In this document: piece after piece, positions 57,552-64,000 of the stretch | Position numbering within the stretch: position 1 is the first letter of the stretch | Layout: every line of letters starts with the position of its first letter | Origin: Rhodococcus sp. X156 | GTDB taxonomy: Bacteria; Actinomycetota; Actinomycetes; Mycobacteriales; Mycobacteriaceae | Length of the DNA stretch: 64,000 bases | Reading direction: 5' to 3' | Assembly (NCBI RefSeq): GCF_004006015.1 | Contig: NZ_CP034766.1 | Span: 1,583,001-1,647,000 of the forward strand | Program-made: the position numbers and the translations under genes | Notes under the pieces: generated by a model | Database searches by the model: none | What the model saw: the letters and a program-made list of their open reading frames with translations, nothing else | Told to the model about the DNA's origin: nothing

Positions 57552-58901
57552 GTGATCGACGACGTGATCGCCCGCTGGCACCGGTACATGGGAGGTGAGC
57601 TGCCCGGCGGTCTCGACGAGCTGCTCGCCGACGACGTGGTGTTCTACTCGCCGGTGGTCTTCACCCCGCAGCGTGGGAAGCCGATCACGACGCAGTACCT
57701 CGAGGCAGCGGCCGTCGCGCTGGCTGGTGGGCCAGACGGCACCTTCCAGTACACGAAGCAGGTCCTCGCGGGCGACACCGCGGTGCTCGAGTTCGAGACG
57801 AGCGTGGAGGGCAAGTACGTCAACGGCGTCGACATCATCAGGTGCGACGACACGGGCCTGATCGTGGAGTTCCGCGTCATGATGCGGCCCCTGCAAGCGA
57901 TCCAGGCCGTGCACGAGCAGATGGGTCGGCGCCTGGCTGCCGGCAGTCGTTCGCCGCGCAGTGGGCGCCGTGTCGCTGGCAGTGTGAATGACATGGCTGA
58001 GAACTCTTCTGTCGTCGTGGTGACCGGTGCGAACGGACTGGTGGGTGCCGCGGTGTGCCGGGCGCTCGTCGAGCGGGAGGCACAGGTGCGCGCCATCGTC
58101 CGCCGTCCCGGCAGTGCTCCTGCACTCCCCGGTGTCACCGAGCACGTCGGCGACTTCGCCGACGAGGGCCTGGCCCGGGCAGTGGTCCAGGGTGCCGATG
58201 CGGTAGTCACGACGGTCCACCCGATGGGATCGTCGCGGGAGGCGCAGCACCGGGTGGGGGTCGAGGGGACGGCGTTGCTCGCTCGGGCTGCCCGGGACGC
58301 CGGCGCCGCCCGGTTCGTGCACATGTCGACGGCTGGGGTCTACGACCGCTCGGCGGGCGTCGGGGACGTGGCCGAGGACGGGGCGCTCCTGCCCGAGGGC
58401 AGCGGCGACTACCCCGACACCAAGAACGCCGCCGACGCCGCGCTGGCGCAGATCGCCGGGCTCACGACCGTGCTGGTCCGCCCGCCGGCGATCTTGGGTG
58501 CGGGTGAGACGTCCGTGTGGAACACGCTGCGCCCGCAACAGGTTCGAGACGGTGAACGCCGAGCGAATCCGGCGAAGACCTGGGCCTGGGTGCACGTCGA
58601 CGACCTGGCGGCCCTGATCGCGGACGTCGCCACGGGCACCGTCGCGACCTCCGACGACCCGGAGCGAGGCCCCGAGGACGGGAGCGTGACGCCGGTCATC
58701 GTGGCGGGCGAGCCGGCGACGTGGCGGGACTACCTCGGCACCGTGACCGACGCGTTGGGCGTGGAGCCCGAGTGGACCGACGAGCAGGTCTGGACCGGGC
58801 AGCTCCGGGCCGACCGCGCACGGGGCTGGGGCTGGGCGCCGCGAGTGGGCCTTGCGGAGGCGATGGCAGAGCTGCGGCGGAGCGTGACGGCCCTCGAGTG
58901 A
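57552..58901 (+). CDS. NTF2-like domain fused to NAD(P)-binding epimerase/NmrA-type domain
   Basis: A 449-residue open frame. The NTF2-like fold (about 1-128) has RWHRYMGGELPGGLDELLAD and VVFYSPVVFTPQRGK, and ends MMRPLQAIQAVHEQMG. A basic linker (129-147) follows. The Rossmann domain (148-449) has VVVTGANGLVGAAVCRALV, MSTAGVYDRSAG, YPDTKNAADAAL and AWVHVDDLAALI, as in NAD-dependent epimerases. The start is GTG behind GAGGAGG. The methionine at 148 (57993) could start a second gene, but it has no ribosome site. A fusion is the simplest reading; a lost stop is the alternative. Substrate unknown. Confidence 0.75.
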   Translation: MIDDVIARWHRYMGGELPGGLDELLADDVVFYSPVVFTPQRGKPITTQYLEAAAVALAGGPDGTFQYTKQVLAGDTAVLEFETSVEGKYVNGVDIIRCDDTGLIVEFRVMMRPLQAIQAVHEQMGRRLAAGSRSPRSGRRVAGSVNDMAENSSVVVVTGANGLVGAAVCRALVEREAQVRAIVRRPGSAPALPGVTEHVGDFADEGLARAVVQGADAVVTTVHPMGSSREAQHRVGVEGTALLARAARDAGAARFVHMSTAGVYDRSAGVGDVAEDGALLPEGSGDYPDTKNAADAALAQIAGLTTVLVRPPAILGAGETSVWNTLRPQQVRDGERRANPAKTWAWVHVDDLAALIADVATGTVATSDDPERGPEDGSVTPVIVAGEPATWRDYLGTVTDALGVEPEWTDEQVWTGQLRADRARGWGWAPRVGLAEAMAELRRSVTALE

Positions 58902-58994
58902 GGGCTCCGCGGATCGGGCGATCCGCCGTCTGCGCGACAGGCCTGCAGTGCACCTGTGCGCGTCACTACCTGATCACGTGGTGGGTCGGGCCGC

Positions 58995-59230
58995 TCAGGC
59001 GACGGTCCGCAGCCCCTCGACCAGCGGGGTGGTGGGGCGGCCCGGGAGGCGGGCGAGGTCACCGTTCGGGAAGGCAAAATCCCGGCCCGGATCCCGGCGT
59101 CCACGCTGACCACCATCGCGGCCAGTGGCTCGGGGACGCCCGCCTCGGTGAGGGCGGCCAGGTGCTCCTCGGGCATGACCGACTTGCGGACCACGTCGCG
59201 GCCGAGGACCTCGCTTCCCCGTCTTCGCTG
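58995..59230 (-). pseudogene. C-terminal remnant of an NmrA/QorB-type NAD(P)H-binding oxidoreductase
   Basis: Read leftward, SEVLGRDVV and MPEEHLAALTEAGVPEPLAA continue to VVSVDAGIRAG, then the frame shifts and NGDLARLPGRPTTPLVEGLR TVA ends at a stop. This is the usual ending of QorB-like proteins. No N-terminal Rossmann motif is present to the right. The tail survives as two frames of one decayed gene. Confidence 0.7.
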
Positions 59231-59233
59231 GTC

Positions 59234-59992
59234 TCAGTCGGTGGTGCGGCTGGCGCGCGTGGGCAGCTCGGGGTCGTCCGGGTGCAAGGGGCCCACGACC
59301 TCGCGCCACGCCCAGGTCATCTCGTCGTAGAGGTCCTGAAAGAAGCCAAACTTCCCCCGCAGGTCTCGCAGCGCCAGGGCTCGCGCAGCGCCCTCGATGT
59401 CCCGCCCCGGGCTCCACCCACGAAAGAGCGACATCATCCGCTCACCACCGCCACCGTTCGCGGCGGAGAGGGCGTCGTCGGAGGCGTTCAGCGCCGCCTC
59501 GGCCACCCGCCTGGTGGCGTAGGCGCGCTCAGCACGCTCGGCGACCGCGATCGTCGGGTGCGGCACCACGGCGTTCTGCCGGGACGCCGCCGCGATCTGC
59601 TGCGTCTCGTCTGCGGTGAGCACCCCGGCGCGGCGCACGAACGCCACGACCTCCGCCCACTGGGGGCCGAACGCTTGGGCAAGCACCGTGGTGCTGACCC
59701 GGGTCGACTGCAGCAGCGCGTCTACCCGCGTCGCAGTGTCGCCGCGGCCCTTGGCGGAGCTGGTGGTGCGCAGCAGGTGGTTGACCACCTCGCGGGCGAG
59801 GTGTCCGTCGCCAGGTACTCGGGCGCGGCGCAGCAGCTCCTTCTCCAGCTGCCTGCCGACGAGCGGCTGGTCGCCAGGCTCGGCGACGAGGTCGGCGAAC
59901 AGCTGCTGCAGCGACGCGCAGATGTCTAGCGCACCTGCTCCGCCGTCGCCGGTGGGTGGCGTGGTGGAGGTCTGCTCGTCGCTGGTGGTCAC
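59234..59992 (-). CDS. Hypothetical protein (252 aa), unknown function
   Basis: A 252-residue mainly helical soluble protein, not recognised. It has a Thr/Gly-rich N-terminus (about 1-22), then a helical core, a short Gly run (NGGGGERMM) near 190, and an acidic C-terminus with TWAWREVVGPLHPDDPELP. The start is GTG at 59992 with a weak ribosome site. It faces away from the 370-residue unknown protein at 60168, with about 175 bp between them. Confidence 0.5.
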   Translation of the reverse strand: MTTSDEQTSTTPPTGDGGAGALDICASLQQLFADLVAEPGDQPLVGRQLEKELLRRARVPGDGHLAREVVNHLLRTTSSAKGRGDTATRVDALLQSTRVSTTVLAQAFGPQWAEVVAFVRRAGVLTADETQQIAAASRQNAVVPHPTIAVAERAERAYATRRVAEAALNASDDALSAANGGGGERMMSLFRGWSPGRDIEGAARALALRDLRGKFGFFQDLYDEMTWAWREVVGPLHPDDPELPTRASRTTD

Positions 59993-60167
59993 TGTCAGAC
60001 ATCCCTGAGCCGAGGGGTGGGGCCCGGTGCTCCCGCCGCTGCACTGGGCATCGTGCCACCTGCGACCTGAGGACGAGCCGGTGCCACGGGTCGGGCCCAG
60101 CGAGGAACGGCTCGGCGCCGTCGCCCCGGGGGTGGTTGGGTGGTCGGCACGGGCCCGTGGGGGGGAG

Positions 60168-61280
60168 ATGTCCATCAGCGCCGGAGAGCTGCACCACCAG
60201 GACGACTCGTGCACGAGTGCGGCTCCGCCGTGCCCCTTCTCGCTCGAGGTGTCGCCGATCGCCCGCTTCTTGAACGTCGAGCTGTCGGACGATCCGACCT
60301 ACGACGGCCTCGAGCTGCAGTGGTTCGACGACGACCTGCACGGCACAGGCATGCTGGCCTTCTTGTCTCGGCGGGCCGACCGGCGCGTGGACTACTACCT
60401 CGAGCCGGGCCTTCGGGTGGACCCGGCCGGCTACGAGATCGGCGGAGGGATCGGGCACTGGGGTGAGACGGAGTTCTCCGTCGCGCGACTGGAGGTCGCC
60501 GAGGACGGCGTCGTTGCTGAGGTGCGGTTCACCGACGTGGAAGGACGCGAGGTCGAGGTCCGGGTGGACGACCGCGACGGTCGGCGGCGTCGCCGGGCGC
60601 AGCTGCTCGCACCGGTCAGCGCGGGAGTCGACCGACCAACGGCGCTGTTGCTCGTGTGGCTGGGCCGGTTTGACCTGGTTCGCGTCACCAGCACTCCGCC
60701 GACCATCCGGATCGGTGGGCACCAGGTCTCCACGGGACGACTGCCGGGAGCGCGCCTGCATCGCAGGCACCTCATCAAGTACGCCGCGCCGCTGTGCGCC
60801 GTCGGGGTCAATCGCGGCCAGGACGGCCCGCTGCCTCCTGGGAAGGCTGGGCAGCGCGTGGAGCTGACACCCGACCGGTCGGGAATCACGGCCGTCGGTG
60901 CCGAACACGGTGGACACCGCGCCCGCGTCGACCTCGACCCGGCACTGCCCGACGTCCGCGCCCTAGCCGACGGCGCGGCTGCGACGGGGCACTGGCACGT
61001 GTCCGTCGACGGCGCCCGCGTGACGGGTGGTGCATGGTTGGCGCAGCGCCGCGGCGACCAAGTGGCCCTGGGCCTGGACGTGACGCAGCGGTGGCGGCCA
61101 GGGCCCCTGCCGTGGCTGATGCGTCTGGTGACCACCCTCGTGCCCGTGTTCCGGCGCTGGCCCACCACCTACCGCTGGCGGGCCGTCGTGCAGCTGGGTG
61201 AGACCGCAACCATGGCGTCCCACTGGGAGCGAACGGCTCCCGGCGGGGCCACCGGCTACCGCCGCTGGACCCGTTCTTGA
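60168..61280 (+). CDS. Hypothetical protein (370 aa), unknown function
   Basis: A 370-residue protein, not recognised. There is no signal peptide. Acidic beta-rich N-terminal region (about 30-150), a hydrophobic stretch LLLVWLGRFDLVRV near 160, and a basic C-terminus with one possible amphipathic helix (LPWLMRLVTTLVPVFRRW near 325). GGGGGAG stands close to the ATG; a later start is possible. It may be regulated together with the divergent 252-residue gene. Confidence 0.5.
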   Translation: MSISAGELHHQDDSCTSAAPPCPFSLEVSPIARFLNVELSDDPTYDGLELQWFDDDLHGTGMLAFLSRRADRRVDYYLEPGLRVDPAGYEIGGGIGHWGETEFSVARLEVAEDGVVAEVRFTDVEGREVEVRVDDRDGRRRRRAQLLAPVSAGVDRPTALLLVWLGRFDLVRVTSTPPTIRIGGHQVSTGRLPGARLHRRHLIKYAAPLCAVGVNRGQDGPLPPGKAGQRVELTPDRSGITAVGAEHGGHRARVDLDPALPDVRALADGAAATGHWHVSVDGARVTGGAWLAQRRGDQVALGLDVTQRWRPGPLPWLMRLVTTLVPVFRRWPTTYRWRAVVQLGETATMASHWERTAPGGATGYRRWTRS

Positions 61281-61373
61281 CCGGATCGGTGCCAGCCCTC
61301 CGGGCCGGCAAGAACCAGGCCCGAGGCTCCTGCAGAGTGGGTCCCGTCGAGCAGGCAGCCCTTGCTGACACGC

Positions 61374-61402
61374 GTGACAACAGTGCTCTGGCCTGCTAGT
61401 TT
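61374..61402 (+). promoter_or_regulatory. Promoter candidate GTGACA-N17-TAGTTT
   Basis: Good -35-like hexamer and a fair -10, 17 bp apart. The predicted start point falls at or next to the GTG at 61407, so the first message would be leaderless. Confidence 0.45.
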
Positions 61403-61406
61403 CGCG

Positions 61407-61553
61407 GTGAACCGCCGGGACAGGACGCGTGGGTCCAGGAGCTGGTCGTGGTTGACGTTCGTCGTGCTGGCGGTGGGGTTGTGGGTAGCCCCTGCGCAGG
61501 CAGAGCCCTGTCGGTGCCGACGTTGGTCGCTGGTCAGTGAGGATGTCCCATGA
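61407..61553 (+). CDS. Possible small secreted peptide (48 aa)
   Basis: A GTG-initiated frame with a basic N-terminus (NRRDRTRGSRS), a hydrophobic core (WLTFVVLAVGLWVAP) and AQA before EPCRCRR, which looks like a signal peptide with a short mature tail carrying two Cys. Its TGA overlaps the ATG of the next gene. A promoter of fair quality ends 4 bp before it. Could instead be untranslated leader. Confidence 0.35.
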   Translation: MNRRDRTRGSRSWSWLTFVVLAVGLWVAPAQAEPCRCRRWSLVSEDVP

Positions 61554-63001
61554 TTGGTTCTCGATCCGCCCGTTCCCGAGTCCTGCTGAGTGCTGGCGCA
61601 CTCGCCGCGGTGACGGCGCTCACCGCCGCTCCGGTCGCCTCAGCGGCGCCGGCTGCTCCTGCGTACACCGCGCAGCGCACGGTGCTTGACGATGCGGGGC
61701 AGCCGCGCGCGGTGGCCGTGCACCGCACCACCGGAACCACCTACGTCGCGGTGTCCAGCGGCGACGGGACCGGGCCCGGGGTGCTCACCGTGGTCGACGG
61801 TAACCCCCCAGGGGTGCGCGCGAGCGTGCCGCTGGCCGGCGGTGCCTCAGACGTCGCCGTCGACGAGGCCCGCAACCGCGTCTACGTCACGTCCCCCGGA
61901 AACGACGGTGCGCCCAGCTCGATCACGGTGGTCGACGCCTCCACGGGCGTGGTGCTGCAGCAGGTTCCCGTCCCGCCGGGCTCGGACTTCGCCGGCGGCG
62001 CACGGGCGGTGGCGGTGGACGGCCGGGACGGAGCTCCCTACGTCCTGGTCGGCGACCAGCTGCGCCGCCTCGACCCGGCGAGCCTGCTGCCCACCGCGAC
62101 GCTGCGGGAGAGCGAGGCAGGTGACGTCGACATCGACGAGCGCACCGGAGCGGCCGTGCTCACCTTCCCCGGCGTCAGCACCAGTGGCGAGTTCTCCTAC
62201 GTCGGTTTCGTCGACCTGAGTCGATTCGTCGACCTTCCCGCCGAGGACACCGCGATTCGCGGGTCGCTGGACTCGGTCGCGGTCGACGACACCACGGGCC
62301 GGGCCTACGTCGTGCGGCGGGGGACCGTCGTCCCGAACTTTCTCACCGCGTCGTTCGCGGCGGGCGGGATCGAGGTGTTTGACGTGGCGTCCCGGGCCCG
62401 GTCGGCGACCATCACCGTCCCCGGAGACCCGATCGGGGTGAGCATCGACGCGACGAGTCGCACCGGGTACGCCGCTGAGCGCAACGGGGTGGTCGGGGTG
62501 TTCGACCTCGACACCAACACGGTGGTGGGCAGCCCAGGAGTGCCCAGTCCGGCCGCCCTGGCCAGCGACGCCGCCGGCGTGCAGGTCGCGACAGTGGGAC
62601 CCGCGCTGGTCAGGCTGACCCAGGCGGGTTCGACGACGCCCACCACCACCACGGTCCAGCCTTCGGTGAACGCCTCGGTGGGCAATCTCGGTTCCTTGAT
62701 CACCGTCGCGATCGCCAACGGTGGTGGCGGCCGGGTGGCCTTCACCGCAGACGGTGCGCCCATTCTCGGTTGCGGATTTCAGCCGGTGGTCAACGGTCTC
62801 TCCTACTGCATCCCCGAGCGCCCCTTTGACCGCGCTGGGGAAGTCGTCATCGAGGCCACCTACAGCGGGGACGACACGCACGCGGCATCTCGCGGCGCCG
62901 CACCGATCACCGTCGCCCCGTCGACCGACCCGTTCAGCTACGCGCTCGGCCAGGCCCTCCGATTCCTCCAGCTCTTCCTCGTCGGGTCACGCCTACCCTG
63001 A
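61550..63001 (+). CDS. Secreted YVTN-type beta-propeller protein with Ig-like C-terminal domain
   Basis: A 483-residue protein. The Sec signal peptide (about 1-32) ends at PVASAAPA. The propeller spans about 40-350, with repeats such as GGASDVAVDEARNRVYVTSP and LDSVAVDDTTGRAYVVRRG, each pairing an Asp-rich strand with a Y-V strand. A Thr-rich hinge and an Ig-like domain with two cysteines (ILGCGFQPV, SYCIPERP) and EATYSGDDTHAAS follow, then a hydrophobic C-terminal helix. Probably cell-surface or secreted; ligand unknown. Confidence 0.75.
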   Translation: MIGSRSARSRVLLSAGALAAVTALTAAPVASAAPAAPAYTAQRTVLDDAGQPRAVAVHRTTGTTYVAVSSGDGTGPGVLTVVDGNPPGVRASVPLAGGASDVAVDEARNRVYVTSPGNDGAPSSITVVDASTGVVLQQVPVPPGSDFAGGARAVAVDGRDGAPYVLVGDQLRRLDPASLLPTATLRESEAGDVDIDERTGAAVLTFPGVSTSGEFSYVGFVDLSRFVDLPAEDTAIRGSLDSVAVDDTTGRAYVVRRGTVVPNFLTASFAAGGIEVFDVASRARSATITVPGDPIGVSIDATSRTGYAAERNGVVGVFDLDTNTVVGSPGVPSPAALASDAAGVQVATVGPALVRLTQAGSTTPTTTTVQPSVNASVGNLGSLITVAIANGGGGRVAFTADGAPILGCGFQPVVNGLSYCIPERPFDRAGEVVIEATYSGDDTHAASRGAAPITVAPSTDPFSYALGQALRFLQLFLVGSRLP

Positions 63002-63036
63002 CCTGACGTCGCCTCGGTGCATCACTCGGGTGAGGG

Positions 63037-63678
63037 CTACCGCGGCAGCCGGTCGAGCCAGTGGCGCAGGCGGTCGGCCATCTGGCGGCTGTCCTGCGCG
63101 GCCGGGTCAGTCCGCGAGCTGATCGAGCTCAGGTGCTGCTGAATGAAGGCCCAGCCCTCGTCCGGACGACCCAGGCGGGCGAGCAGCACCGCGACCGTGC
63201 AGGGCCCCGCCGCCGAGGCCATGATCGTTCCCGAGGACTTCACCGCCTGCAGCACGCGCTCGGGATCGGCCGCGAGCCGTTCCAGGTAGGGCTGGGCGTG
63301 GTCACGGGTCGCGGCGGCCAGCTCGGCGGCGACCGGGGCCGCCGTCTCCGGTGTCACCAGCCAGCTCCGCCAGGTGGGCGCGGGCATCAGGTAGCCGATG
63401 CTGGTGACGGCGCTGGTCGAGCGGTAGCCGCCGTCCTGGTAGGTGCTCTGGAGGAGCTCGCGGACCACCGGCTGCACGTCGTCGCGGCGCAGGTGGACGA
63501 ACAACGTGGCGTGCCCCGTGCCAGCTGCTGCGTACCTCGAGGCGACGCTGGCGGCGAGGACGCCGGTGTACTCGGGAGCAATCGAGCGGGTGAACCACCC
63601 GGCTGCCCGGGGCCGCCAGCCGATCGCCTGCATCGGTTCCCGCAGGGCCTGTTCCATCAGCTGCCGGCCCGTAGTCAC
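63037..63678 (-). CDS. Hypothetical protein (213 aa), unknown function
   Basis: A 213-residue, Ala- and Arg-rich soluble helical protein, not recognised. It has a tetratricopeptide-like C-terminal helix pair (AVLLARLGRPDEGWAFIQQH near 165) and a central beta-like stretch (HATLFVHLRRDDVQPVVREL near 57). It is convergent with the secreted propeller gene by 35 bp. No operon partner is visible. Confidence 0.5.
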   Translation of the reverse strand: MTTGRQLMEQALREPMQAIGWRPRAAGWFTRSIAPEYTGVLAASVASRYAAAGTGHATLFVHLRRDDVQPVVRELLQSTYQDGGYRSTSAVTSIGYLMPAPTWRSWLVTPETAAPVAAELAAATRDHAQPYLERLAADPERVLQAVKSSGTIMASAAGPCTVAVLLARLGRPDEGWAFIQQHLSSISSRTDPAAQDSRQMADRLRHWLDRLPR

Positions 63679-63725
63679 TCGGTGACGCTAACCGGTGCCG
63701 ACGACAGCCGGTGTAGGTGACTCAA

Positions 63726-64000
63726 CTAGATCCGGGCGCCCTTGACTGCGTTGCAGGCCCGGCAGAGGAGCTGCAGGTTGGCCTCCGAGGTGGCGCCGCC
63801 CCGCGAGTACGGGATGACGTGGTCGTACTCGAGACAATTGGTGCTCTGGCACTGCACGCAGGCACCGCCGTCGCGCTGCCAGACCGCCGTTCGCACCAGC
63901 TGGGGGATCCGACGGGTGTCTTGCCCTGGGGCGAGCACGAGCCGCTGCGACAACCGCAGCGCCCCGGTCGCCATGGCGGCGGCGAGCTCCGCGTCGGGCA
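63726..64000 (-). CDS. HNH endonuclease (partial, 5' end outside window)
   Basis: The last 91 codons of an HNH nuclease. CVQCQST supplies the first zinc-binding pair, EYDHVIPYSRGG is the catalytic beta-alpha-metal strand, and NLQLLCRACNAVKGARI is the final helix with the second Cys pair. All key residues are kept. In actinobacteria such C-terminal HNH domains often follow a DUF222 region, but the N-terminus lies outside the window. Confidence 0.85.
   Translation of the reverse strand, partial: PDAELAAAMATGALRLSQRLVLAPGQDTRRIPQLVRTAVWQRDGGACVQCQSTNCLEYDHVIPYSRGGATSEANLQLLCRACNAVKGARI

Overview
The window is very GC-rich, uses many GTG starts, and packs its genes into operons joined by ATGA/GTGA overlaps. 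Gene content points to an actinobacterium, probably of the Mycobacteriales/Rhodococcus type: 3-ketosteroid ring-opening genes (kshA, kstD), F420-type enzymes, the aerobic (late cobalt insertion) cobalamin pathway with a CobN plus ChlI/ChlD cobaltochelatase, and many TetR/DHA2 modules. The genus cannot be fixed from the sequence alone.

Layout. 1-4450: steroid catabolism. kshA, a 4-Cys small protein, an F420-type oxidoreductase and a DsbA-like protein run leftward, and kstD runs rightward from a shared intergenic region carrying two matching palindromes. 4475-7060: a leftward phenolic-lipid operon in the srsABC order (type III polyketide synthase, ICMT-like methyltransferase, FAD hydroxylase). 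7213-15879: housekeeping and accessory genes (SRPBCC, MgtC, HNH-like, fatty acid hydroxylase family, SseA, thioesterase, PIG-L deacetylase, DHA2 exporter, Fes-like esterase, LiaF-like protein). 15940-22624: riboswitch-cobN-cobF-cobQ-cobK. 22832-33730: small membrane proteins, a decayed helR, TetR/SDR and TetR/quinone reductase divergons with operator pairs, two CNNM/CBS membrane proteins, a DHA2 transporter and an Imm-5-like protein. 33730-39891: cobB-cobO and the chelatase gene chlID (leftward, riboswitch), then cobL-cobM (rightward). 40258-42011: two DUF4352-like surface proteins with lower GC. 42172-46762: cobIJ-cobH-cobG (leftward) and cobA (rightward), each behind its own riboswitch. 46766-49583: btuFCD-type B12 importer behind a fifth riboswitch. 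49925-64000: FUSC protein, a SAV_915/diaminopimelate-decarboxylase-like pair, a cluster of decayed genes (52.9-54.4 kb), an ArsO-like flavoprotein, an Add-family deaminase, an NTF2-Rossmann fusion, several proteins of unknown function and a partial HNH nuclease.

How it works together. Nearly the whole corrin pathway (cobA, I, G, J, M, F, K, L, H, B, chelatase N/ChlID, O, Q) and its importer sit in about 34 kb under five cobalamin riboswitches. Four of the riboswitches form two pairs whose downstream leader sequences are also alike. The main oddity is cobG, which ends before the Cys-rich iron-sulfur region expected of precorrin-3B synthase and runs straight into cobH. The right third holds many gene remnants: copies of neighbouring gene tails, frameshifted and stop-interrupted genes, and deletions between short repeats.
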